In this document: positions 28,425-35,136 of the stretch, one piece after another
Position numbering within the stretch: position 1 is the stretch's first letter
Layout: the number at the start of each line of letters is the position of its first letter
NCBI GenBank assembly: GCA_021298195.1
Contig: JAJTEQ010000010.1
Location: 1 to 56,175, forward strand
Direction of reading: 5' to 3'
DNA length: 56,175 nt
Origin: Ilumatobacteraceae bacterium
GTDB lineage: Bacteria > Actinomycetota > Acidimicrobiia > Acidimicrobiales > Ilumatobacteraceae
Translations under genes and position numbers: made by a program
Notes under the pieces: generated by a model
The model's input: only the letters and a program-made list of their open reading frames with translations
The model's database searches: none
What the model was told of the DNA's origin: nothing

Positions 28425-29424
28425 TTTCGCTTCGCCTCCGTCGCTGCATCAGAAGCGCAACGGCCTCGGCGGCACCGCGTTGGTTCTGACACACCGACAC
28501 GACCTGTTCGGTGATCGGCATCTCCACGCCGTGACGACGGGCCAGATCGAGCACGGCGGGCGAACTCTTCACTCCCTCGGCGACCATCGTCATCGAATCG
28601 AGGATGGCATCGATGGACTCCCCCGATCCGAGGCGTCGTCCCACGGTGTTGTTGCGGCTCTGGGTCGACGAACAGGTGGCGATGAGGTCACCCATTCCGG
28701 CCAAACCGGCGAACGTGAGACCATCGCCACCCATCGCCATCCCGAGTCGCGACATCTCGGCCAAGCCGCGGGTCATCAAGGTGGCGCGGGTGTTGTCGCC
28801 GAAACCCATTCCGGCGGCCATGCCCGAGGCGATCGCGATGACGTTCTTGACCACGCCCGCCACCTCGCAACCGACCACGTCGGGGTTCGTGTACACCCGC
28901 AGCGTCGGTCGCGAGAAGATACGTTGGAGTTCGTCGGCGATCACCTTGTCGTTGATGGCAACCACCGCGGCGGCCGGCTGACCTTGCATCACCTCACGAG
29001 CCAGGTTGGGACCGGTGAGCACCGCGACCGGGTGACCCGGCATCTCGTCGGCCACCACCTCGCTCATGCGCTTCAGGGAACTGCGCTCCAACCCCTTCGA
29101 CAAACTGACGATGGGCACCCACGGACGAACGTGTCGGGACGCTTCGGCCACCACCTCGCGGAAACCGTGCGATGGAACCGCCATCACCACCACGTCGGCC
29201 GCCGACACCGCCGCGCCCAGGTCGGCCGTCACGTCGAGCGATTCGGGCAGTGCGTGGTCGGGAAGATAATCAGCGTTCGTCCTAGTGCTGGCGATGCGCG
29301 CGGCCAGATCGGGTCGTCGCGCCCAGAGCACCGTCTCGGTGTTGGCCGCGGCCAGCGACGCCACCGTCGTCCCCCATGAGCCAGCACCGACGACCGCCAC
29401 CCTGATCGACTTCGACACCGTCAC
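28417..29424 (-). CDS. gpsA: NAD(P)-dependent glycerol-3-phosphate dehydrogenase
   Basis: Makes sn-glycerol-3-phosphate from dihydroxyacetone phosphate for phospholipid synthesis. About 335 aa. Motifs: VAVVGAGSWGTTVASLAA at the N-terminus (Rossmann), PSHGFREVV, SLSKGLE, GPNLAREV, and the catalytic Lys in CEVAGVVKNVIAIASGMAAGMGFGDNTRATLMTRGLAEMSRLG. A GTG at 29424 is preceded 9 nt upstream by TATACG (minus strand, 29434-29439), which would make the mRNA leaderless; a second GTG at 29418 is possible. Longer in-frame readings to 29604 run over the divergent cofC region and were rejected. It starts the long minus-strand run that includes three GT4 genes. Confidence 0.94.
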   Translation of the reverse strand: MTVSKSIRVAVVGAGSWGTTVASLAAANTETVLWARRPDLAARIASTRTNADYLPDHALPESLDVTADLGAAVSAADVVVMAVPSHGFREVVAEASRHVRPWVPIVSLSKGLERSSLKRMSEVVADEMPGHPVAVLTGPNLAREVMQGQPAAAVVAINDKVIADELQRIFSRPTLRVYTNPDVVGCEVAGVVKNVIAIASGMAAGMGFGDNTRATLMTRGLAEMSRLGMAMGGDGLTFAGLAGMGDLIATCSSTQSRNNTVGRRLGSGESIDAILDSMTMVAEGVKSSPAVLDLARRHGVEMPITEQVVSVCQNQRGAAEAVALLMQRRRRSEIG

Positions 29425-29500
29425 GAACCCGAGCGTATACGGCTGATGATCCGGGCTCCTCGAACACGAGACGACGGAACACACCTCATAGGCTCTCGGC

Positions 29501-30136
29501 GTGGTCGCTCCCGTGTCGTTGGTGATTCCGGTGCGGGCCTTCGACGACGCCAAGAGTCGGTTGTCCGGGGTGCTCTCGGCTCGCGATCGACGCGAACTCG
29601 CCATCGAGTGCGCTCGACGCGTGATCGGATCGATTCCGGGAGCGGACGTGTTCGTCGTGTGCGACGACGACGAGGTGGCCGAGTTCGCCCGTCACCTGTC
29701 CGCAACGGCCGTTCGGGTCGACGTCGAAGGACTCAACGCGGCGCTCACCGCGGGAATGCCACGTGTTCTGGAGGATCGCCCCGATCAACCGGTCATCGTG
29801 GCCCACGCCGACCTTCCATTCGGGGAGCGCCTACGAGACCTCTGGTCCGAACTCTCGCCGACGTCGAGCACGTCCACCGTGGTGATCGTTCCCGACGACG
29901 AGCACGATGGATCGAACGTGGTCATCCTCGGGAGCGAACTCGTGACGCGCTGGCGTTTCCTCTACGGAGCGGGTTCCTTCACGGCCCACGTCGCCCAGTC
30001 ACGCGACCTGGGGGTCGAACCGCTCGTCGTGGACGATGTCATGCTGTCGCTCGACCTCGACATTCCCCGCGACCTCGAGAACCCGAGAGTCGCCGACCAA
30101 CTCAATCGTCTCATCCCGAACCGGAGCCATCAATGA
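29501..30136 (+). CDS. cofC: 2-phospho-L-lactate / phosphoenolpyruvate guanylyltransferase (F420 biosynthesis)
   Basis: CofC/FbiD activates 2-phospholactate or phosphoenolpyruvate with GTP for transfer to Fo by CofD. 211 aa, nucleotidyltransferase fold, starting SLVIPVRAFDDAKSRLSGVLSARDR with the typical KSRL nucleotide loop, then FVVCDDDEV, VIVAHADLPF and VVIVPDDEHDGSNVVIL. A TAGGCT box (29489-29494) is 6 nt before the GTG with no ribosome-binding site, so the transcript is probably leaderless. The 3' end overlaps the PIG-L gene by ATGA. Separation from cofD/cofE by 10 kb in the same window suggests the cofactor genes were once closer together. Confidence 0.93.
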   Translation: MVAPVSLVIPVRAFDDAKSRLSGVLSARDRRELAIECARRVIGSIPGADVFVVCDDDEVAEFARHLSATAVRVDVEGLNAALTAGMPRVLEDRPDQPVIVAHADLPFGERLRDLWSELSPTSSTSTVVIVPDDEHDGSNVVILGSELVTRWRFLYGAGSFTAHVAQSRDLGVEPLVVDDVMLSLDLDIPRDLENPRVADQLNRLIPNRSHQ

Positions 30137-30912
30137 ACACCACCCCCGCGGCGAACGATCCGGGTCAGCCCACCCCGAACGCGGAGCGCCCCATCACCTC
30201 GGTCGATCTCCCGACCCCCTCGGTGGCGTTGGCCATCGGCGCGCATCCCGACGACATCGAGTTCGGTTGTGGCGCGACGTTGGCCAAGTGGGCGGCCGCC
30301 GGTTGCCGCATCCACCATCTGGTGTTGACCGATGGTTCGAAGGGAACATGGAACCCCGACGCCGACATCGCCGAGTTGGTCCGATCCCGCCGAGCGGAGC
30401 AGAGCGAAGCCGCCCGTCGACTGGGCGGCCGCGACGAGGTGACATTCCTCGATCAGGTGGACGGCGAACTCGTGGAGAGTGTCGAACTCCGCAGTCGAAT
30501 CGCCCGCCACATTCGCACCGTTCGCCCCGACGTCGTGTTGGGCCACGACCCCTGGAAGCGGCATCGTCTGCACCCCGATCACCGACACGCCGGCTTTCTG
30601 ACGTGCGATGCGATCGTGGCGGCGCGCGATCCGCACTTCTTCCGCGATCACGGCGTGACGCACCATCGTCCGACCCACCTGTTGCTCTGGGAGGCCGACG
30701 AGGCCAACCACGCCGAGGACGTCGGCGAATTCGTGGAGACCAAGATCGACGCGCTCATGGCGCACGCTTCGCAGTTCGAGAGCACCATGAAGGCCGTGGA
30801 GCCCGCCGACCTCGAGAGGTTCGCCGTCCGCATTCGCACACGTCTGGCCGATCTCGGGCGACGCGTCGATCGGCCGGCGGCCGAGATCTTCACGCGCATC
30901 TCGGACCTCTGA
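30133..30912 (+). CDS. PIG-L / LmbE-type zinc deacetylase
   Basis: 259 aa. Metal-binding motifs AHPDD at 37-41 (IGAHPDDIEFGCG) and HPDHRHAG at about 156-163 define the LmbE/PIG-L family of N-acetylglucosaminyl deacetylases, which includes MshB and Mca of the mycothiol pathway. A short Pro/Thr-rich N-terminus precedes the domain. The ATG overlaps cofC by 4 bp (ATGA), so co-expression with an F420 gene is clear. Whether the substrate is a mycothiol precursor, a mycothiol conjugate or a glycolipid cannot be told; the HPDHRxAG form occurs in many general PIG-L enzymes. It ends 4 bp before the stop of the convergent TIGR03084 gene. Confidence 0.88.
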   Translation: MNTTPAANDPGQPTPNAERPITSVDLPTPSVALAIGAHPDDIEFGCGATLAKWAAAGCRIHHLVLTDGSKGTWNPDADIAELVRSRRAEQSEAARRLGGRDEVTFLDQVDGELVESVELRSRIARHIRTVRPDVVLGHDPWKRHRLHPDHRHAGFLTCDAIVAARDPHFFRDHGVTHHRPTHLLLWEADEANHAEDVGEFVETKIDALMAHASQFESTMKAVEPADLERFAVRIRTRLADLGRRVDRPAAEIFTRISDL

Positions 30913-30916
30913 GACC

Positions 30917-31678
30917 TCAACCCCGTCCGGGACCGCCGGCGAATGCTTGAGCCACGTCGATCCATCGACGTGCGGAATCTCCGAGAACCACGAGCCGCGA
31001 CTCGTCGGGCCGCCGTCGTTGCGTGACGACCAGACAGAAGTCGTACGCCTCGCCGATCACTCGGTCGTCGGCATCGGACGGACCCCAAACCCAGGTTCCA
31101 CCACCCGGACCTTCGAGCTCCAGACGGACCGGTCGATCGTCGGCGGGGAGACGGTTGACGAGCAGACTGAACGGGCGAGCGTGATACCCGATGTGGGCCA
31201 CGTGCCGCAGACGGTCGCTGACGATCGGCGGACGAGAGGTGGCCTCACAGACATCGTGGCCGTGGGCCCAGCACTCCATCAGACGCGCGGTGAGGAACGA
31301 CGGGACGGACATCGCCGGCCCGTACCACGGCACGCGTTGGTCCGCGGGGGCGACCTTGGCGACCGAGCGGAGTCGTTCGGAGTGTCGCTTCCACTCACCT
31401 CGAAGATCCGCCGCGGCGAGTGATCGCCCGGCATCGACGGACGGGTCGTGGGGAGCACCGGCGATGATCCGCTCGCGGTCGACCGAGAACGCCTCGGGAT
31501 CCGACAGCGCCATGGTCGCGCGCTCGTCGAAGAATCTCAGATGACTGATCTGATCCGCCACCGTCCATCCCACCGATGGCGTGGGATTGGTCCATTCACT
31601 CGTGGTCAGGTCGTCGAGGATCCGTTCGAGAGCGAACTGCTCCGCGGCCAGATCGTCGAGCACAGCCAGATGCTTCAT
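30917..31678 (-). CDS. TIGR03084 family (DinB/mycothiol-type) protein
   Basis: 253 aa. The N-terminal four-helix domain resembles the mycothiol-dependent maleylpyruvate isomerase/DinB fold: WTVADQISHLRFFDERA supplies His46, and MECWAHGHDVCEATSRPP supplies two more His, a plausible metal triad. The C-terminal half has RPFSLLVNRLPADDRPVRLELEGPGGGTWVWGP, the beta-rich part found in TIGR03084 members. The physiological reaction is unknown; the fold suggests a thiol- or metal-dependent transferase. GGAGG is 7 nt upstream of the ATG. A strong terminator (31712-31741) separates it from the histone-like gene, so it has its own promoter or only read-through expression. Confidence 0.85.
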   Translation of the reverse strand: MKHLAVLDDLAAEQFALERILDDLTTSEWTNPTPSVGWTVADQISHLRFFDERATMALSDPEAFSVDRERIIAGAPHDPSVDAGRSLAAADLRGEWKRHSERLRSVAKVAPADQRVPWYGPAMSVPSFLTARLMECWAHGHDVCEATSRPPIVSDRLRHVAHIGYHARPFSLLVNRLPADDRPVRLELEGPGGGTWVWGPSDADDRVIGEAYDFCLVVTQRRRPDESRLVVLGDSARRWIDVAQAFAGGPGRG

Positions 31679-31711
31679 CGGGGGACCTCCGCTCGACCGG
31701 CCGGAAAATGC

Positions 31712-31741
31712 GAACGAGCGGGGGTTTCCCCCCGCTCGTTC
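31712..31741 (-). terminator. Strong hairpin terminator downstream of the histone-like gene
   Basis: A perfect 13-bp GC-rich stem with a 4-nt loop (arms 31712-31724 and 31729-31741) starts 30 bp after the histone-like stop codon. On the minus strand it is followed within a few bases by a short T-run (GCATTTTCC). This fits an intrinsic terminator for the lysine-rich gene's transcript. Confidence 0.85.
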
Positions 31742-31771
31742 AATTCCTGCCCGATCACTGATCGGAAAGAA

Positions 31772-32023
31772 TCACTTCTTCTTGGCGGCTGCCTTGCGCT
31801 TGGCGGGAGCCTTCTTGGCGGCTGCCTTGCGCTTGGCGGGAGCCTTCTTCGCAACAGCCTTCTTCTTGGCCGGAGCCTTCTTGGCGGCTGCCTTCTTCTT
31901 GGCCGGAGCCTTCTTGGCGGCTGCCTTCTTCTTGGCCGGAGCCTTCTTGGCCGCTGCCTTCTTCTTGGCCGGAGCCTTCTTGGCGGCTGCCTTCTTGGCG
32001 GGAGCCTTCTTCTTTGCTGCCAT
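31772..32023 (-). CDS. Lysine/alanine/proline-repeat histone-like protein
   Basis: 83 aa built only from Met, Ala, Lys, Pro, Arg and one Val; 36 residues are Lys and 2 Arg. Seven APAK units recur, the last six at an 11-residue period, from a 33-bp DNA repeat. Eukaryotic H1 tails and the C-terminal tails of actinobacterial HU (HupB/HupS) look the same, so it should bind DNA or RNA without sequence specificity and compact it. Here the tail stands alone, with no HU fold attached. The start is fixed by AAAGGGA about 9 nt upstream of the ATG. It has a long AT-rich leader and a strong terminator, consistent with abundant expression. The frame continues upstream to 32365, but that part lacks the composition. 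Confidence 0.85.
   Translation of the reverse strand: MAAKKKAPAKKAAAKKAPAKKKAAAKKAPAKKKAAAKKAPAKKKAAAKKAPAKKKAVAKKAPAKRKAAAKKAPAKRKAAAKKK
31790..31990 (-). repeat. 33-bp tandem repeats encoding the Lys/Ala/Pro units
   Basis: About six imperfect tandem copies of a 33-bp unit encoding an 11-residue APAK-containing block. Copy number is likely to differ between strains. Confidence 0.8.
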
Positions 32024-32550
32024 GGGAATGTCCCTTTCTGGTTTGGTTTGGTACTGCTTTGTTTTGCTTTCGAGTCGCTTCGGGCCGGGGCCTTCTACGC
32101 ACTTCGATTCATGTCGGATCGTTTCTGATCGGTTCTCGGGTGGAACCGAACGACATTCGATTGGATTTTTCGAGTTATTACAAGTATTCCTTTTGTTGCA
32201 AATGCAACGAGGCGGCACGGTCACCTCGAGGACGTCGGCTCGGATCTCGAAGGACGGAGCCGGAAACACGTCCGGACCGCTTCTCGCCATCTCGGCGAAC
32301 GGAAGTCTCTGGAGAACCGATGTCGACAGTTTGGCAAACCGAGAACTCCGATTGGTGGATGCCACGAGCGTCGCCCTCCCGGTCGTTCACGAAGAATTCG
32401 CCCCGGAAATCCACCACGACGGGGTCCGTCTGGACAAGGATTCTTCTCGAACGCTCCTGCCCCTCGGAACCGTTCGCCGATTTTCGCCTCACCGTCCCGG
32501 AACCGGAACGATGAGGCGCGAGACAACGCCACGACATACGAGGAGTCTGA
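32024..32550. other. 527-bp mainly non-coding control region between histone-like gene and phoH2
   Basis: The 32030-32215 part is clearly more AT-rich than the rest of the window (stretches such as TTTGTTTTGC and TTATTACAAG) and most likely holds the divergent promoters and the roughly 150-nt leader of the histone-like mRNA. The 32216-32550 part returns to genome-like composition and may contain a small ORF (see separate entry). Apart from the 32195-32208 palindrome I see no RNA gene or riboswitch. Confidence 0.6.
32175..32201 (-). promoter_or_regulatory. Candidate promoter of the histone-like gene with overlapping palindrome
   Basis: On the minus strand TTGCAA (32196-32201) is followed after 15 nt by TAATAA (32175-32180), or after 17 nt by ATAACT. 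The -35 hexamer lies inside a perfect 14-bp palindrome, GTTGCA-AA-TGCAAC (32195-32208), placed like an operator. This is the most AT-rich spot of the window. Confidence 0.45.
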
Positions 32551-32558
32551 GTGACTGA
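32202..32558 (+). CDS. Possible small ORF overlapping the phoH2 start (low confidence)
   Basis: An open frame of up to 118 aa runs to a TGA at 32556-32558 that overlaps the GTG of the PIN-PhoH gene by 8 bp. Codon third positions are mostly G or C, as in real genes here, and the segment RELRLVDATSVALPVVHEEFAPEIHHDGVRL looks protein-like; the C-terminus is basic. No family is recognised and no convincing ribosome-binding site is seen at the first ATG, which falls inside the palindrome of the divergent promoter; a later start is possible. In mycobacteria a short gene, phoAT, overlaps phoH2 in this same position, which is the main reason to keep it. Confidence 0.3.
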   Translation: MQRGGTVTSRTSARISKDGAGNTSGPLLAISANGSLWRTDVDSLANRELRLVDATSVALPVVHEEFAPEIHHDGVRLDKDSSRTLLPLGTVRRFSPHRPGTGTMRRETTPRHTRSLSD

Positions 32559-33948
32559 AGTGCTGCGGGACACGGTTCACCAACCAGCGGACGGCCAAAC
32601 GACCTCCGCGCGGACCGGCGGCGAACACGGCACTCGTGTCGTCCTCGACACTTCGGTGCTGATCGCCGACCCCAACTGCCTGGCGGCCTATCCCGAGTGC
32701 GCGATCGTCATCCCATTGACCGTGATCGAGGAACTCGACGGCTTGAAGAGTCGTCCCGACGACGTCGGTCGCGCGGCTCGCGCGGCCCTGCGATCCCTGG
32801 AGGAACTGCGCACCCGGGCCGGAGGTTCCTTGGCTCGGCCGGTGCCCCTGACCGACGAACCTCGCTCGTCCACCGTCCACATCGAGATCAACGGCATCCA
32901 GAAGCATCTGCTGAACGAACACGGGCTCGACGCCGCCAAGCCCGACAATCGGATCATCGGCGCCGCTCTCGGACAGGCCAACCACGCGCCGACGCGCATG
33001 GTGTCGAACGACGCCGCACTTCGACTGAAGGCCGCCCACTTGGGACTGACGGCCCACGAGCATCAACTCGTCGGTCGACACACCACCTCACGCCCGCTCG
33101 GTTGGACCACCATCGACTGCGACGCGTCGCTGATCGACTCGTTGTATTCCGGAATCTCGATCGACCCCGACGACGTGACGGCCGCGGGCACCTTGGCCGA
33201 GAATTCCTTCGCGGTGCTTCGTGCCGGCTCCCAGTCCGCGCTCGTGCGTTGCGTCGACGGTGCCTTGCACCTCATTCCGCAGACCTCTCCGGAGGCCTGG
33301 GGTCTCCGGGCTCGCTCCAAGGAACAACGGTTTTCGTTGGAGTTGTTGCTGGACCCCGATGTGAGCGTCATCGCCTTGGACGGCCGCGCCGGTACCGGCA
33401 AGACCGTGATGGCGATCGCCGCTGGTCTCGAGCAGGTCGTCGAACAACGTCGCTACGAGAAACTCGCGGTGTACCGACCCCTCGTTCCGGTGGGCCGAGC
33501 CGACGTTGGTTTCCTCCCGGGCGGGCTCGACGAGAAGCTGGACCCGTGGATGTCGGCGATCCATGACGCGATCGTCGCTCTCACCGATCAGCGTTCGAAC
33601 CGCGAGGCCCGCACGATGATCGACGAACTGATCGCCCGCAACCAGTTGTCGTTGGAGTCGGTCACCTTCCTGCGCGGGCGTTCCTTGCACCGTCAGATCG
33701 TGGTCGTCGACGAAGCTCAGAATCTCGAGCCCACCACTCTGAAGACGATCCTCACGCGCATCGGTGAGGGCACCAAGGTGATCTTCACCGGTGACACCAG
33801 CCAGATCGACGCTCCGTACCTCGGCGAATCCAACAACGCCTTGGCCGTGCTGATCGGCGCGTTCCGTGGTCAGCATTGCTTCGGACACATCACCTTGACC
33901 GCCTGCGAGCGCAGTGAAGTCGCCTCTTTGGCCGCCGAACTGCTCTAA
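32551..33948 (+). CDS. phoH2: PIN-PhoH (PhoH2-type) RNase/RNA helicase
   Basis: 465 aa. The N-terminal PIN ribonuclease domain (about 28-165) has acidic residues at the expected places: D33 in VLDTSVLIAD, E60-E61 in VIEELDGLK, D132 in PDNRIIGAAL and D154 in VSNDAALRL. The C-terminal PhoH ATPase has Walker A GRAGTGKT at 278-285 and Walker B IVVVDEAQN. Such fusions unwind and cut RNA; in mycobacteria they form a toxin-antitoxin-like pair with the upstream PhoAT protein. The GTG start is supported by GAGGAG 5 nt upstream. Active-site residues are intact. All later genes up to the exonuclease lie on the same strand, but whiB has its own promoter. Confidence 0.93.
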   Translation: MTEVLRDTVHQPADGQTTSARTGGEHGTRVVLDTSVLIADPNCLAAYPECAIVIPLTVIEELDGLKSRPDDVGRAARAALRSLEELRTRAGGSLARPVPLTDEPRSSTVHIEINGIQKHLLNEHGLDAAKPDNRIIGAALGQANHAPTRMVSNDAALRLKAAHLGLTAHEHQLVGRHTTSRPLGWTTIDCDASLIDSLYSGISIDPDDVTAAGTLAENSFAVLRAGSQSALVRCVDGALHLIPQTSPEAWGLRARSKEQRFSLELLLDPDVSVIALDGRAGTGKTVMAIAAGLEQVVEQRRYEKLAVYRPLVPVGRADVGFLPGGLDEKLDPWMSAIHDAIVALTDQRSNREARTMIDELIARNQLSLESVTFLRGRSLHRQIVVVDEAQNLEPTTLKTILTRIGEGTKVIFTGDTSQIDAPYLGESNNALAVLIGAFRGQHCFGHITLTACERSEVASLAAELL

Positions 33949-34076
33949 CCTCGACCACCCACCCACCGCCTCCGATCGCTCGGAAAGCCGCCGAAGCGCC
34001 GGCGACGACGCGAAACCCCTGTTCACCGGCCATCTCGGCCCTGTGACGACGGCAACGCCCCGACGCGGATTTTCTC
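33949..34076. other. Intergenic stretch between phoH2 and the whiB promoter
   Basis: No gene or clear terminator is seen here. It forms the first part of the 260-bp gap whose second half is the whiB promoter and leader. Confidence 0.5.
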
Positions 34077-34105
34077 TTGACGATCGCCCGTTTTCCATTT
34101 AGTGT
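34077..34105 (+). promoter_or_regulatory. Strong sigma-70-type promoter of whiB
   Basis: TTGACG (34077-34082), a 17-bp spacer and TAGTGT (34100-34105) form the best promoter in the window. The expected start point is near 34112. An 11-bp palindrome, GTGTT-A-AACAC (34102-34112), overlaps the -10 box and start point and is placed to act as an operator. Confidence 0.75.
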
Positions 34106-34114
34106 TAAACACGT

Positions 34115-34149
34115 GCGACAGGGCCAATCCCCCCTCCTGGCCCTGTCGC
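34115..34149 (+). ncRNA. Structured whiB leader hairpin with six-cytosine loop
   Basis: Immediately after the predicted start point, two 12-nt arms (34115-34126 and 34138-34149) pair perfectly, leaving an 11-nt loop with CCCCCC and CUCC exposed. A second C6 run follows at 34159-34164 without a clear stem. A C-rich exposed loop resembles the actinobacterial 6C RNA motif, but only one of its two hairpins is present, so I do not call it 6C RNA. It may be a leader element or a short separate RNA. Confidence 0.5.
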
Positions 34150-34167
34150 CCAAATTCTCCCCCCACA

Positions 34168-34191
34168 ACCGAGCACCTCACCGAGCACCTC
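34168..34191 (+). repeat. Tandem 12-bp direct repeat in the whiB leader
   Basis: ACCGAGCACCTC occurs twice with no gap. Each copy can form a very small GAG-CAC-CTC hairpin. The copies end 17 bp before the whiB ATG. Confidence 0.7.
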
Positions 34192-34208
34192 GCAGATAGG
34201 CGGTCACC

Positions 34209-34523
34209 ATGTCAGCCATCGAGTCCTCCGAACTGAAGCTGTCCAGCTCTCTCAACTGGATGGACCACGCGGTGTGCAAGGGAAAGACCAACTTGTTCTT
34301 CCCCCCCAAGGCGGAACGCCCCCAGGCGCGGGTGCGCCGCGAGGCCCAGGCTCGACTCTTGTGTCGCACGTGTCCCGTGAACGACCGTTGTCAGGTGTTC
34401 GCTCGGGACAACCGCGAATACGGGTTCTGGGGTGGCGAGTCCGAAGAAGAACGTCACCTGGCCGGATTCACCGTGGCCGCCCCGATCGGTGTGCGTGCTC
34501 GCGGGCTGCGATCCGCCAGCTGA
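34209..34523 (+). CDS. WhiB-family iron-sulfur transcriptional regulator
   Basis: 104 aa. Four cysteines at 23, 52, 55 and 61 (C-x28-C-x2-C-x5-C) should hold a [4Fe-4S] cluster. The G[IVF]WGG turn appears as GFWGGESEEER at 72-82, followed by a basic C-terminus ending IGVRARGLRSAS, which would contact DNA or the sigma factor. WhiB proteins work by binding region 4 of the main sigma factor and respond to redox or developmental signals. The short form with Leu-Ser-rich N-terminus resembles WhiB1/WhiB2 types. The start follows a 97-nt structured leader; only AGGCGG stands near the ATG. The exonuclease gene begins 31 bp downstream. Confidence 0.92.
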   Translation: MSAIESSELKLSSSLNWMDHAVCKGKTNLFFPPKAERPQARVRREAQARLLCRTCPVNDRCQVFARDNREYGFWGGESEEERHLAGFTVAAPIGVRARGLRSAS

Positions 34524-34554
34524 TCACGATCACCCCCGTCGTAAGGTGAGGGCG

Positions 34555-35136
34555 ATGTCCTCACCCTCGTCACTCGGCGATGTTCTCGGCTACGCCGTGG
34601 TCGATCTCGAGACCACCGGCTTGCGTCCGTCGGACACGATCCTGCAGATGGCGGTGATCGTCACCGATCCGGCAGGGCGCACCACGCGGAACTGGAGCAC
34701 CCACGTACGTCCACCACACGTGTTGACCGCCGATCTCGGACCCCGACACATTCACGGCATCGGACGACGTCACGTGTTGTTCGCCCCCGGTCTGCGGCGG
34801 GCCATGAGCACCTTGGCCGAACTCACCGCCGGGCGCATCGTGGTGGCTCACAACGCCCCCTTCGACACCCGATTCCTGCGCACCGCGGCTGATCGGGTGG
34901 GGATCACGCTCGACTGGGTCGGAGTGTTGTGCACCCTCGACCTGTCACGCCGCCTCGACCCCCAACGCCAGCGGAACCATCGACTGGGCTCGCTGTGCGA
35001 GGACTACGGGATCCGGCTCGATCAAGCCCACGATGCATTGCACGATGCCCGGGCCACGGCCGAACTGTTACCGCATCTGTTGCGAGGACACGCGATCGAG
35101 TCCATCGCTCAGACGAGCGACTACTTCGTGCCGTAA
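34555..35136 (+). CDS. DnaQ-like 3'-5' exonuclease (DEDDh)
   Basis: 193 aa consisting of a single exonuclease domain. The acidic motifs are VVDLETTG (residues 15-22; D17, E19), AHNAPFDTRFL (second Asp) and HDALHDARATAEL (His and third Asp), so the full DEDDh set is present. Such stand-alone proteins resemble the epsilon proofreading subunit or oligoribonuclease-like repair exonucleases; with no other replication gene nearby, the exact role is open. AAGGTGAGGG precedes the ATG. Its 3' end overlaps the convergent pafC gene by 16 bp. Confidence 0.9.
   Translation: MSSPSSLGDVLGYAVVDLETTGLRPSDTILQMAVIVTDPAGRTTRNWSTHVRPPHVLTADLGPRHIHGIGRRHVLFAPGLRRAMSTLAELTAGRIVVAHNAPFDTRFLRTAADRVGITLDWVGVLCTLDLSRRLDPQRQRNHRLGSLCEDYGIRLDQAHDALHDARATAELLPHLLRGHAIESIAQTSDYFVP

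Noticed and set aside
31790-31990. Repeat array resembling CRISPR
   Set aside because: The repeats are contiguous 33-bp coding units without unique spacers and encode the Lys/Ala/Pro protein.
31712-32023. Mobile element around the histone-like gene
   Set aside because: The 13-bp inverted repeat is a terminator hairpin; there is no second copy, transposase or target duplication.
34115-34164. 6C RNA
   Set aside because: One hairpin with a C6 loop is present, but the second C6 run has no stem, so the two-hairpin motif is not met.
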